Assembly (NCBI GenBank): GCA_001189275.1
Contig: CP012158.1
Coordinates: forward strand, 1-64,000
Direction: 5' to 3'
Source: Pyrobaculum sp. WP30
Lineage (GTDB): Archaea > Thermoproteota > Thermoprotei > Thermoproteales > Thermoproteaceae
Length of the DNA: 64,000 nucleotides
Part shown: piece by piece, positions 8,857-16,303 of the stretch
How positions within the stretch are numbered: position 1 is the stretch's first letter
Layout: the number at the start of each line of letters is the position of its first letter
Translations under genes and position numbers: made by a program
Notes under the pieces: model-generated
The model's input: only the letters and a program-made list of their open reading frames with translations
Told to the model about the DNA's origin: nothing
The model's database searches: none

Positions 8857-9635
8857 TCGTGGTTTTCCGGCGGCCGCGCCGCGTATTTCAGCTTCCCAGT
8901 TATCCAGTCTTTCAGAACCATGCGGGCGGTCTCGTCGATGTTTATCCTTCCGCCTTTTAGAAGTCTTCTCTTAGCCCTGCCGATTTCCTCCAAAGCGTGC
9001 TCCACGTCGCAGTCTATCCCATACGCCTCTCTGAGGGCGTCTGGGTTGTATGCAAGCACCCGTTTGAGCAGGGCGTAGGCGTATGGGACGGGGTCGTCCA
9101 CCGTACCTGGATCCACCAAGCCTCTTATGACGTCTAGCGCCAGGTCGCCTGTATATGCGGTCTTGACTATGCCAGGCGTGTCTAGCACCAGGAGCCAGCT
9201 TTTTGCCCGTACCAACTGTTCGCCCTTGGTCCACCCCGGCTTGGGGCTCGTGGGAGCGACGTAGCGGCCCTTGAGGTAGTTTATAATCGTAGACTTCCCG
9301 ACGTTGGGGTACCCCACCACGACGACGGTGGTAGGTATCCTAGGAGCCAACGACCTGATGGCCGTGATGAGCTTCCGCGTGCCGAGTCTATGCTTAGCGC
9401 TTATATACACAACGTCCCTGCCTAAATTGACGAAGTATGCCCGCCAGGCCTCCAAGATACCTCTCTCTACGAGATCCGCCTTGTTAAGCACCACCAACAG
9501 CCTCTTCCCCAGCCTGTCTACCGACTTCTCCACCTCTTCGTTTCTAGTGGCGAGGGGGTCCCTGGCGTCGAGAACCTCGAGCACAATTTCCCCATCTTCA
9601 ATCACTCTTCTTACGAGACGCCAATTCTCCCTCAC
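8835..9635 (-). CDS. Circularly permuted GTPase (YlqF/YawG family)
   Basis: 266-aa GTPase with permuted motif order: the NKAD G4 motif (LLVVLNKADLV, about residue 50) precedes the Walker A GYPNVGKS (about 105) and the DTPG G3 motif (about 150). Such proteins take part in ribosome assembly. GTG 9635 is chosen because TTTAAA (9655-9660) is 22.5 bp upstream, and a longer reading frame would run through the divergent ATPase D gene. A helical C-terminal domain follows the G domain. Shares its TATA box with atpD. Family assignment is secure; the ribosomal target is unknown. Confidence 0.88.
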   Translation of the reverse strand: MRENWRLVRRVIEDGEIVLEVLDARDPLATRNEEVEKSVDRLGKRLLVVLNKADLVERGILEAWRAYFVNLGRDVVYISAKHRLGTRKLITAIRSLAPRIPTTVVVVGYPNVGKSTIINYLKGRYVAPTSPKPGWTKGEQLVRAKSWLLVLDTPGIVKTAYTGDLALDVIRGLVDPGTVDDPVPYAYALLKRVLAYNPDALREAYGIDCDVEHALEEIGRAKRRLLKGGRINIDETARMVLKDWITGKLKYAARPPENHDASEARN

Positions 9636-9654
9636 GCCCAGGTCCGCGCAATAC

Positions 9655-9660
9655 TTTAAA
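9655..9660. promoter_or_regulatory. Shared palindromic TATA box (TTTAAA)
   Basis: Perfect palindrome centred 22.5 bp from the GTPase GTG (9635, minus) and 24.5 bp from the ATPase subunit D ATG (9682, plus). It is the only TATA-like element in the 46 bp between the start codons, so it should direct RNA polymerase in both directions. Confidence 0.65.
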
Positions 9661-9681
9661 AATGTGGCTGTGAAGCCATTT

Positions 9682-10281
9682 ATGTCGTTTAAGCCGCCTC
9701 CTTCGAGGCTGGAGCTGATTAGGCTGAGGAGGCAGCTTGCCCTCTTTTTGCGTATGAAGAAGACGCTTGAAGATGCCCGGAACTCTACTATCCAAAGGAT
9801 AAGAGCCTTGGTGGCCGACTTAGAGCGGCTGAGGCGCGAGATAGCTGACGGATTTGTAGAGGTGGCGGACAACTTCAAAATCGCCGTGGCTAAGTCCGGC
9901 ATAGACAAGATTGAAAACATAGCGGAGCTGACGCCGAAGACGGTGAGGGTGGGGCTTGTAAATAGGGGGACGCATATAGGTCTAGAGGTGAGCAACTACG
10001 TAACTTACCCTACTTACAGCATTGCGACCGAAGCCGCTGAGCTCGACGTCGCGCTGGTGAAAATGCGCGAGCTTCTCACAAAGCTTATAGAGTTCGCCGA
10101 GAAGGAGACGCTCTTCTACACGCTTCTCAACAGGGTGAGGGAGTATCAACGTATGATAAACGCCATAGACTACGTCGTCATCCCCCGCATAAGAGAAAAC
10201 ATGCAATATATCCGCCTTGCACTAGAGGAGGGCGAAAGAGAGGAGTTCATAAGGAGGAAGATAATAACCTCACATATTTAA
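9682..10281 (+). CDS. atpD: A-type ATP synthase subunit D
   Basis: 199-aa central-stalk subunit D of the archaeal A1A0 ATP synthase. The N-terminus PSRLELIRLRRQLALFLRMK, a long coiled coil, and a C-terminal IPRIRENMQYIRLALEEGER motif are characteristic. ATG 9682 is fixed by the shared TATA at 9655-9660. Neighbours are subunit K, subunit C and a peripheral-stalk protein, so this is part of a dispersed ATPase gene group; catalytic A/B and the a/I subunit are not in the window. A new promoter-like TATTTAAAAACC lies across its stop codon for the next gene. Confidence 0.9.
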   Translation: MSFKPPPSRLELIRLRRQLALFLRMKKTLEDARNSTIQRIRALVADLERLRREIADGFVEVADNFKIAVAKSGIDKIENIAELTPKTVRVGLVNRGTHIGLEVSNYVTYPTYSIATEAAELDVALVKMRELLTKLIEFAEKETLFYTLLNRVREYQRMINAIDYVVIPRIRENMQYIRLALEEGEREEFIRRKIITSHI

Positions 10282-10304
10282 AAACCGGGTCTTCCACTAC
10301 TTGT

Positions 10305-10454
10305 ATGTCTATGAAAGACCTTAATGTACTTATTAAAGAGCTTATCGATAAAGAAATCGAGAAGGCCATGAATAATGTAAAAGAAGAAATAAAAGGTTTA
10401 GTAACAACAATCGATAGAAAAATAGAGGAGTTACGTCAATATTTAAAAACCTAA
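10305..10454 (+). CDS. 49-aa coiled-coil protein in the ATPase cluster
   Basis: ATG 10305 (in-frame ATG also at 10311) to TAA 10454. The sequence is almost wholly helical and charged, with heptad-like hydrophobics (VLIKELIDKEIEKAMNNVKE). A TATA box ATATTTAAAAACC (10274-10286) is 26 bp upstream, and an almost identical box at its own 3' end serves the next gene. Its position between ATPase subunits D and K suggests a mini stalk or assembly subunit, but no such family is recognised. The low GC and AAA/GAA-rich codon use differ from the neighbours. Confidence 0.6.
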   Translation: MSMKDLNVLIKELIDKEIEKAMNNVKEEIKGLVTTIDRKIEELRQYLKT

Positions 10455-10468
10455 GAAGTTAGAGGCCC

Positions 10469-10738
10469 ATGAACACAAAAGCACTACTTACAATTGCGCT
10501 GGCTGCTATGTTAACAATGGCACAGGCGCCTACCGATAAATACCTTGGAGCAGGTCTCGCAGTAGGTCTGGCAGGCCTTGGGGCAGGTGTAGGAGTGGGG
10601 CTTGCAGGCGCAGCAGCTATGTCTGCATTAGTCGAGAAGCCGCAAGAGAGAATTTGGTATTTGATTTTCTTGGCGCTTGCCGAAGCTATCGCGATATATG
10701 GCCTGCTTGTAAGCTTCTTGATTCTATTCTCAGGTTAG
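10469..10738 (+). CDS. atpK: A-type ATP synthase proteolipid subunit K (c)
   Basis: 89-aa membrane rotor subunit. A leader-like hydrophobic N-terminus (residues 4-20) precedes a glycine-rich helix (GAGLAVGLAGLGAGVGVGLA) and a second helix carrying the ion-binding carboxylate Glu72 in LALAEAIAIYGLL. This is a single-hairpin c subunit with a probable cleavable leader. TATA TATTTAAAAACC (10440-10451) is about 24 bp upstream of the ATG. It converges with the subunit C gene 6 bp downstream. Confidence 0.93.
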   Translation: MNTKALLTIALAAMLTMAQAPTDKYLGAGLAVGLAGLGAGVGVGLAGAAAMSALVEKPQERIWYLIFLALAEAIAIYGLLVSFLILFSG

Positions 10739-10744
10739 TAGTTT

Positions 10745-11773
10745 TTAGCGGGTGAGCGGCTCGAAAACTTTTCTTCTTTTTTCAGCTGGTACACCTTCTG
10801 CAAGTAGAGAGGCAACTCTCATGAGCGTCATAACCTCCGCACGCATATATTCTAAATGCGCAGCCAGTGCGCCGAGCGAAAACTCCGAAAACCTGACTGT
10901 GTATATATCGGAGAGCTTTTTCACATAGGCTGGATATATATTATCCATCGCGATTGATATGTTCTCCAGCGTCGGCGCCTCAGCCACCAAGTCCAGCAGT
11001 ATCCTCCCCCAGGGGGTGCCTTCGGCGTTTTCTAGAAACTTCGCAGGCGGGTCCTTCACCGCAGATGCCACCAGCGGCGTAGGTTTATCTACAATAAGCT
11101 CGTTCAGTTCTTCGACAAGCCCCCATATCCTCGCCCTTATTGCTATCAGGATGTTAAAGTATTCCTTGAGCTCCGTTACGAAGTCGTGGAGCGACTTGTC
11201 TTTGCTAGTTGGGGCCGTTGTGGAGAAGTCGTGAATCCACTGCCTATCTAAGAAGACGCTTATCTTCTCATCTCCGTATTTCGAGGCAAGCTCGAAGGCT
11301 TTGTAGGCGGGGTGCCTGATCTGTTTCAGTCTCTCTCCTATATCCTCTATGCTCTTGGCGCCGAGGAGACTTGCTACTACGTGTCTCCGCCTAGTGAATT
11401 CGAGCGGTTCCCATATTATGAAATCCTCTGGGTTCCTGCCGGCTTTGACGGCGATAGTTAAGTTCCTAATGTTTTCGTACTCGAAATACTTAAGCGACGA
11501 CATAATAACCGCTTTTACGTCGCTACTAGCACCTAGGAAGATGGACTTTATACGCTCCAAGTAAGCCCTCACGAGACCCTTCCTTAGGTCCTCTAGGTTT
11601 TCGCGTGTAAGTTTGTCTATGGCTATGCTGTAGGGCGTCGTCTTCAAGATGTTTAGAAACTCGTCTAGCGTGTTGGCGTAGATCAACGAGATTAATTTAT
11701 CGCGTGGAAGCTCCTTTATCCGGAGCCCCCTTACCCTAGGACCGAGGGCTGGTCTCCTAAGTACCGAGCTCAT
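10745..11773 (-). CDS. atpC: A-type ATP synthase subunit C
   Basis: 342-aa helical protein of the V/A-ATPase C (AC39/d) family, which couples the central stalk to the membrane rotor. Recognised from its repeated helical layout, for example TLDEFLNILKTTPYSIAIDK near residue 35 and YFEYENIRNLTIAVKAGRNP near 95, and from its genomic context. The start overlaps the stop of the stalk gene (ATGA), forming a two-gene operon opposite in direction to subunits D and K. Length is typical. N-terminal residues 1-20 are basic. Confidence 0.85.
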   Translation of the reverse strand: MSSVLRRPALGPRVRGLRIKELPRDKLISLIYANTLDEFLNILKTTPYSIAIDKLTRENLEDLRKGLVRAYLERIKSIFLGASSDVKAVIMSSLKYFEYENIRNLTIAVKAGRNPEDFIIWEPLEFTRRRHVVASLLGAKSIEDIGERLKQIRHPAYKAFELASKYGDEKISVFLDRQWIHDFSTTAPTSKDKSLHDFVTELKEYFNILIAIRARIWGLVEELNELIVDKPTPLVASAVKDPPAKFLENAEGTPWGRILLDLVAEAPTLENISIAMDNIYPAYVKKLSDIYTVRFSEFSLGALAAHLEYMRAEVMTLMRVASLLAEGVPAEKRRKVFEPLTR

Positions 11774-12087
11774 AAATTGAGAAGAGACAGCGCCCTCTGG
11801 ACAAGCGCCGCCCGCCTCTCCTGGTACTTCGACAGTATCTTCTGCCGCTTCTCCTCGGTCTCTTTCGCGATTTTTTCAGCCTCCTTCTTCGCGTCCTCTA
11901 TGGCCTTAGCCCTATACTCAGCCACCGCGTTGTTGACGATCTCCTCAACTCTTTTCACCACTTGTTCCGAGTACTTTCTTGACGTCTGCTCCACTCCTGC
12001 TAAAACCTGCGCCTTGACCTCGTCGGCGCTCTTTACAACTTTATCGACCTCTTCAAGTCGCTTCAGAATCTCGTCTATCTTAAGCAT
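11770..12087 (-). CDS. A-type ATPase peripheral-stalk subunit (H/E-like coiled coil)
   Basis: 105-aa, nearly entirely charged coiled coil with an alanine/lysine/glutamate-rich centre (EDAKKEAEKIAKETEEK). It matches the length of archaeal subunit H (about 105 aa) better than subunit E (about 190 aa). It is translationally coupled to subunit C. The TATA is CTTTATAAG on the minus strand, around 12115-12107. A plus-strand TATA for a predicted sRNA overlaps its start codon. Assignment to H rather than a shortened E is uncertain. Confidence 0.75.
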   Translation of the reverse strand: MLKIDEILKRLEEVDKVVKSADEVKAQVLAGVEQTSRKYSEQVVKRVEEIVNNAVAEYRAKAIEDAKKEAEKIAKETEEKRQKILSKYQERRAALVQRALSLLNL

Positions 12088-12114
12088 ATAAAGACCAAAG
12101 AAGGGATCTTATAA

Positions 12115-12171
12115 AGTTGATGAGTCCAGGACTGTCGAGACATGTGACGATAACTTCTCGCCTCTGACCCT
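12115..12171 (+). ncRNA. C/D-box sRNA (candidate)
   Basis: Box C TTGATGA (12117-12123), an imperfect D' CTGT (12132-12135), C' GTGACGA (12144-12150), a 13-nt guide TAACTTCTCGCCT and D CTGA (12164-12167). TATA ATATAAAG (12086-12093) is about 25 bp upstream of the predicted 5' end at 12115, and no ORF starts there. The first guide is short (8 nt), so only the D guide may be functional. It lies between divergent genes. Confidence 0.5.
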
Positions 12172-12205
12172 CTGGAAACGTATTAATAGGCCCGTACTTA
12201 AGACC

Positions 12206-12679
12206 GTGGTTCTCACGTTGATAGCCCTTGTACTGACAGCGCTTATTCTCGCAGTGAGCCCATTTGCGACGCCGCTTTACGCCACTGCCCCCGTTGAGGT
12301 GAGGCAGTTCGAAATAGTGGCAAGCAACTTCGCCGAGAGGTTTCTACAGATACCTCAGCCGCTTGCAACCGCGGCCGTCCTGACGTTGCTGGCGGCTACG
12401 GTATATCTCGAGTTCTTCACGAAGATGCAGGCGGGGAAGTTGCCTAAGATAATTGCCGTCCTCGCGTTGCTTTATGGGGTCCCTCTGCCGTATGTATACG
12501 TGGTTGAGGGAGGCAACGTGGTGGTTGTGCTTAGCAACTTCGCGAAATTTGTCTCCATCCCCCTTTTCGGGGTAGCTCTTCTCGTGACCGCCACTGAAGC
12601 TATTTTAACCCCGCAGAAGAGGGCGAGGGTTATTGCAGATCTTTCAATAACTGAGGAAAAGACGGAGAAGGAGGCGTGA
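12206..12679 (+). CDS. Membrane protein, unknown
   Basis: 157-aa protein starting GTG 12206, with a TATA-like TATTAATAGG (12180-12189) about 22 bp upstream. Four hydrophobic segments are visible: residues 2-22, 49-66, 78-95 and 105-128. The C-terminal tail is charged and cytoplasmic (DLSITEEKTEKEA). An extracytoplasmic loop between TM1 and TM2 carries VRQFEIVASNFAERFLQIP. Its stop overlaps the GTG of the following zinc-binding protein, so the two are coupled. No family is recognised. Confidence 0.75.
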   Translation: MVLTLIALVLTALILAVSPFATPLYATAPVEVRQFEIVASNFAERFLQIPQPLATAAVLTLLAATVYLEFFTKMQAGKLPKIIAVLALLYGVPLPYVYVVEGGNVVVVLSNFAKFVSIPLFGVALLVTATEAILTPQKRARVIADLSITEEKTEKEA

Positions 12680-12936
12680 TATATTGTTTCTTCTGCGCAC
12701 GTCCACTTACTGTGTACAACGTTGTGAAACTACGCACAGAGCTTTCGCTGGACTTATATGTATACGCCTGCAATGAATGCTTATCTAAGTATAGCGACTT
12801 CATCCTTGAGGTCGTGAAAAGAGGTGAGAAGGTGCCCTATTTTCCAAGCAGGGATCACAGGTACTCCGCTATGAATAAACCCGGTGTCGGAGGAGGTTAT
12901 TACAAGCGGCGCCACAGAAGGGGCAAAAGCCAGTAG
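12676..12936 (+). CDS. Small zinc-binding protein
   Basis: 86-aa protein starting GTG 12676, overlapping the previous stop (GTGA). Two CxxC knuckles, CFFC at residues 4-7 and CNEC near 35, can hold one zinc. A helical segment and a strongly basic tail (YYKRRHRRGKSQ) suggest nucleic-acid or ribosome binding. The final 156 bp overlap, tail to tail, the PD-(D/E)XK gene on the other strand, and both frames look genuine. Function unknown. Confidence 0.65.
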   Translation: MIYCFFCARPLTVYNVVKLRTELSLDLYVYACNECLSKYSDFILEVVKRGEKVPYFPSRDHRYSAMNKPGVGGGYYKRRHRRGKSQ

Positions 12937-13338
12937 CTTGGAGAGACATCGAGAAACCTTCTTCAAATGACTGCTTGCGACCTCGGACCACCTCCCCCCG
13001 CCGCTCCTCCACTTCTTTGCCTCCACCACGAAAACCACCTCCCTGTTCCACGCAACGACGTCGAACTCGACCCCGCCATCGCAGTCAAGTCTCAGATTAG
13101 ACGCCACGTTGAAGCCGAACTCCGCAAACACGTGCCTGATAAATACCTCGAATTCCCTCCAATATAGCCGCTTTATGTAACCCGCCACGTTTATCCCTCC
13201 CTTAAGGGCCTTGTAGAGCACGTAGCCCCGGCTGGCCGGCTCACCTGACCCAATAAACCCCAGCCTCCTCAGGCAGTCCAGCGCAGATGCATCCCCAGAA
13301 AGATACTGCCTTACCGCCGCATCTACGCCTTCACACAC
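12781..13338 (-). CDS. PD-(D/E)XK nuclease family protein
   Basis: 185-aa protein. An N-terminal helical region (1-70) precedes a restriction-like nuclease core: REFEVFIRHVFAEFGFNV, then GVEFDVVAWNREVVFVVEAK with the acidic and E-x-K residues. The closing GVPVIPAWKIGHLL helix-strand is typical of archaeal Mrr/RecB-like nucleases. A TATA-like CTTAATACTT (minus strand, about 13364-13355) lies about 22 bp upstream. Its last 156 bp overlap the convergent zinc-protein gene. Substrate unknown. Confidence 0.75.
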   Translation of the reverse strand: MCEGVDAAVRQYLSGDASALDCLRRLGFIGSGEPASRGYVLYKALKGGINVAGYIKRLYWREFEVFIRHVFAEFGFNVASNLRLDCDGGVEFDVVAWNREVVFVVEAKKWRSGGGRWSEVASSHLKKVSRCLSKLLAFAPSVAPLVITSSDTGFIHSGVPVIPAWKIGHLLTSFHDLKDEVAILR

Positions 13339-13363
13339 ATTTAAAACATAACAGGAAGTATTA

Positions 13364-13417
13364 AGTGTGATGACTTCTGCACGTTGAGGGGTGATAGAGG
13401 TCCAAAGCGCTGAGCCC
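13364..13417 (+). ncRNA. C/D-box sRNA (candidate, strong)
   Basis: Box C GTGATGA (13367-13373), a 10-nt guide CTTCTGCACG, D' TTGA (13384-13387), a 3-nt spacer, C' GTGATAG (13391-13397), a 12-nt guide AGGTCCAAAGCG and D CTGA (13410-13413). Spacings match archaeal C/D guides. TATA ATTTAAAA (13339-13346) lies 24 bp before box C, and no ORF begins at that point. The D guide predicts a target containing CGCTTTGGACCT. It sits between the divergent nuclease and oxidoreductase genes. Confidence 0.75.
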
Positions 13418-13454
13418 AGCTATACAACTTTAATAGTGGAAACATGACGCCGCC

Positions 13455-14861
13455 GTGGGTTGCGTCTCGCCGATTTCCTGCGAGCTCCAGGCAAGCAGAG
13501 AGGCGGAGCTCCGCACAGACGTGTTGGTGGTGGGGGGCGGACTCGGCGGTCTCGTAGCCGCGCTGGAGCTGAGACGCTATGGCTACGAGGTTAAGATCGT
13601 CCACATGGGTCGTCTCGGCGGCCACCATGTCTTGGGGAGCGCGCCTAGGTTCGCAGAAGACATCGACGTGGAGTCCATCGCGGCCAAGGTCAAGGAGCTT
13701 GACGTCATGGAGGGGTTTTTCGACGGGCTGTTTGTTTACAGCGGTGGCACGAGATATAGCGTTCACTACAGACACCTCATACTCGCCACAGGCGGCGTCG
13801 ACGTGCCGATAACCTTCCCCAACAGCGCCAAGGCGCCGCAGAAGCCGGCGGAGGAGGCTCTGCAGAGCCCCCCTAGAGGTCTCAAAATAGCCGTGTGGGG
13901 CTCCACGGAGTGGGGATTACGGACGGCCTTAACGCTGAGGGGCTTGGGAAACGAGGTAATTCTACTAGACAACTCCGCGTATCTGCGCGACACTAAATAC
14001 TATGAAAAGATAAAGAGCAAAATAGACTTCCCTATAACTACCTCTGTAATAATTAAGAGGTTTGAAAAGGGCGTACTCACCTACGAAGTTGTGACGGGCA
14101 AGAAGCAGAACGAGACTAGGCAGGAAAAGGTGGATCTCATCGTGTCGGCGGTGAGGATGGTTAATCCCTACGTCCCCATGAAACTTGGATTCAAGGTCTT
14201 CTACAGCTTCGAGCTGAACTCGCTTATACCTAGGCGCACAAACGCGGGCGAGCTGTTGATGCTGGACAGCTCGGGAAGGGCCGTGGGCGGCGGCAACGTA
14301 TACGCCACTGGGCATCTCTACGGCGCCGTTAGGGAAAACCACGTGGCTCAGCAGGCTAAGCTACTCGCCAAATACATAGCGTCGAAGGACGGACACGAGA
14401 GTCCAGACGCCGTGAAGAACGAGCTGGACAAGTTCCTAGTCACCTTGACCGTGGAGGCGAACTGGCTGTACAACCTAGGTAACCGGCTTGAAAAGGGCAC
14501 AGACGGCACCGGCCGCTACGTCGAGCCAAACGTCATAGACGTGCCGCACTGGGCCTCCTTCTGGCCGCAACTAGAGGAGGTCGAGGACGTAGTGATCTGT
14601 CCCTGCGACGGCACCACAATAGACAAGGTGATGGCTGAGATAAAGAGACTAAACAGACTCAAGGAGGTGAAGATCAAGATCACACACGAGGAGACGGACT
14701 TGTTGCGTCAGCTAAAGCTTCCGCAACTAAACTTCGGGGGGCTGTGCGCCGAGAGCGTGTGCCTCCCATACGCCGCGATAATACTAGGCGCGGCGCTTGC
14801 CCAGAGGCCGTCCTACTTCCTCTACGGCAAGCCCCAGATGCTTTACGGCGAGATCAGCTGA
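13455..14861 (+). CDS. FAD/NAD(P)-dependent oxidoreductase with BFD-like domain
   Basis: 468-aa flavoprotein. The N-terminal dinucleotide-binding motif VLVVGGGLGGLVAALELRRY begins near residue 23. A second Rossmann segment (KIAVWGSTEWGLRTALTLRG) is near 144, and an FAD-associated strand (GGGNVYATGHLYGAV) is near 278. The last 80 residues contain a CPC motif and a LCAESVC motif, the four-cysteine pattern of BFD-like [2Fe-2S] domains. This layout resembles the HcnB/SoxA-type subunits of amine and opine dehydrogenases. Its substrate and any partner are unknown. GTG 13455 follows a TATA (CTTTAATAG, 13428-13436) by about 23 bp. Overlaps the phosphohexomutase 3' end by 19 bp. Confidence 0.75.
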   Translation: MGCVSPISCELQASREAELRTDVLVVGGGLGGLVAALELRRYGYEVKIVHMGRLGGHHVLGSAPRFAEDIDVESIAAKVKELDVMEGFFDGLFVYSGGTRYSVHYRHLILATGGVDVPITFPNSAKAPQKPAEEALQSPPRGLKIAVWGSTEWGLRTALTLRGLGNEVILLDNSAYLRDTKYYEKIKSKIDFPITTSVIIKRFEKGVLTYEVVTGKKQNETRQEKVDLIVSAVRMVNPYVPMKLGFKVFYSFELNSLIPRRTNAGELLMLDSSGRAVGGGNVYATGHLYGAVRENHVAQQAKLLAKYIASKDGHESPDAVKNELDKFLVTLTVEANWLYNLGNRLEKGTDGTGRYVEPNVIDVPHWASFWPQLEEVEDVVICPCDGTTIDKVMAEIKRLNRLKEVKIKITHEETDLLRQLKLPQLNFGGLCAESVCLPYAAIILGAALAQRPSYFLYGKPQMLYGEIS

Positions 14862-16132
14862 GCAAGTAGCTTCCTCAACGCCTCCAGCCCCTCTTTTGTG
14901 TAGGACTCCATCTTCACGCGGACCAGCGGCTCCGTGTTGCTCGGCCTTATGAGCAAGCGGCCGTCCCTCGACCTGACGTCTATGCCGTCTAGCTCGTGGA
15001 ACTCCAGCCCGGCGGCCCTTCTCTTGGCCTCCTCCACGGCCTTTCTGGGGTCCGCCGTCTTGAAGTCGAGGCGCTCCTCGTAGACCTTTGGAGCCTCGTC
15101 AAGTACCTTGTCTAGCGTGACCCTGGCTGACGTCAGCACAGAGAGTATCTTGAGCGCGGCGTATATTCCGTCGTCGAAGTAGTTGTGGTCTCTAAATCCT
15201 ATGTGTCCGCTGTATTCAGCCCAAAACAAGGCGTTGTGTTTGATCGCGGTCGGCTTCTGGAAGCTGTGGCCGACCCTCTGCCGCACGATCTTGACGCCTC
15301 TCTCCTCCGCAGCCTTTTCGAGATACAGCGGCATGGTGACGTCGAGCACCACCACGTCGCCCGGCTTTGCGTAATACGTCAGAAGTGAGTATACCGCCTT
15401 CTCCGGCCTGAACACCTCCCCCCTAGCCGTGACCAGCCCCAGCCTGTCGCAGTCGCCGTCTAGGGCAATGCCTACGTCGAGTTTGTTCTCCGCCACAAGT
15501 CTCTGGAGCTGGCGTAGGTTCTCCGGCTTCTCGGGGTCCGGCGGGTGCGCGGGGAAGCGGCCGTCTGGGTAGTCGTTTATGGCGATGACTCTCTTAAACG
15601 TCTTTTCCAGAAGCGGCTTCAGCACAACCCCCGAGGCGTTTGCCGGGTCGAAGCCCACGGATAAATCAAGCCTGCCGAACCTCTCAGCTATGTGCTCCAC
15701 GTAGCTAGACAAGACGTCTTTTACGTATACAACGCCGCGTCTCTCCGGCGGCGGTTGTTCCAACATGGAGGCTAGTTGTTGCAACTCGTGGCTCTCCAGG
15801 TCGAACCCCCCGCGTTTCATGATCTTCATCCCGTTGTACTCCGGAGGGTTGTGCGATGCCGTGATCATAACCGCGGGCTTCCTCAACACGTGGGAGGCGT
15901 AGTGAACAACCGGCGTGGTGACGGTCCCGATAAATAGCATGTTTCCGCCGGCTAAAAGGCCCCGGGAAAGCGCCTCCGCAATTCTGAAGGAGTGCAGACG
16001 CACGTCCATACCAACCACCACGTCGTCGCCCCCGAAGAACTTCGAAACGGCGAAGCCTATCCTCTCGACGAGATCCATCGTCAGCTCTCTATCCACGACC
16101 CCCCGAATGTCATAAGGCTTGAAAACACTCAT
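14843..16132 (-). CDS. Phosphomannomutase/phosphoglucomutase
   Basis: 429-aa alpha-D-phosphohexomutase interconverting hexose 1- and 6-phosphates for glycan, nucleotide-sugar and glycolytic supply. The phosphoserine loop is TASHNPPEYNG near residue 87, the metal loop DGDCDRL near 222, and the phosphate-binding RPSNTEPLVRV near the end. ATG 16132 (MSVFKPYDIRG) is preferred over an upstream in-frame ATG because the TATA at 16154-16159 is 24.5 bp upstream and the conserved N-terminus begins there. Divergent from a DUF763 fragment using the same TATA. Confidence 0.93.
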   Translation of the reverse strand: MSVFKPYDIRGVVDRELTMDLVERIGFAVSKFFGGDDVVVGMDVRLHSFRIAEALSRGLLAGGNMLFIGTVTTPVVHYASHVLRKPAVMITASHNPPEYNGMKIMKRGGFDLESHELQQLASMLEQPPPERRGVVYVKDVLSSYVEHIAERFGRLDLSVGFDPANASGVVLKPLLEKTFKRVIAINDYPDGRFPAHPPDPEKPENLRQLQRLVAENKLDVGIALDGDCDRLGLVTARGEVFRPEKAVYSLLTYYAKPGDVVVLDVTMPLYLEKAAEERGVKIVRQRVGHSFQKPTAIKHNALFWAEYSGHIGFRDHNYFDDGIYAALKILSVLTSARVTLDKVLDEAPKVYEERLDFKTADPRKAVEEAKRRAAGLEFHELDGIDVRSRDGRLLIRPSNTEPLVRVKMESYTKEGLEALRKLLAQLISP

Positions 16133-16153
16133 GTCATCTACTGTTGCAAGGTT

Positions 16154-16159
16154 ATATAT
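16154..16159. promoter_or_regulatory. Shared TATA box (ATATAT)
   Basis: Centre 24.5 bp from the phosphohexomutase ATG (16132, minus) and 23.5 bp from the GTG of the truncated DUF763 copy (16180, plus). This implies an ancestral divergent pair of phosphohexomutase and DUF763 with one bidirectional promoter. Confidence 0.6.
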
Positions 16160-16179
16160 CTTTAACAACAATAAAAAAC

Positions 16180-16303
16180 GTGAAACTGGCCGGCGTAGCA
16201 GATCTCCCGCTACATGAGGGGCACGTGCCTAGTTGGCTTCGTATGGAGGGGGGTGGCCTCCTGCTTGCTGTGTCTTATGTACGACTTGTACGGCGCCGAC
16301 GGC
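16180..16303 (+). pseudogene. 5' fragment of a second DUF763 gene
   Basis: Starting at GTG 16180, the first 20 codons encode VKLAGVADLPLHEGHVPSWL, closely matching the start of the intact DUF763 gene at 18703 (VRLSGVADLPLHDGHVPAWL). Further on, similarity continues in another frame (MYDLYGADG against MNDLYGPDG), so a frameshift occurred near the G-run at 16246-16252. The match stops where the paREP2b 3' end begins (about 16309). The two copies differ clearly at DNA level, so this is an old duplicate or a displaced original. It retains a correctly spaced TATA box. Confidence 0.8.

Noticed and set aside
9636-9995. Longer N-terminus for the permuted GTPase (frame open to 9995)
   Set aside because: It would run antisense through the conserved ATPase subunit D gene; the TATA box and family start both support GTG 9635.
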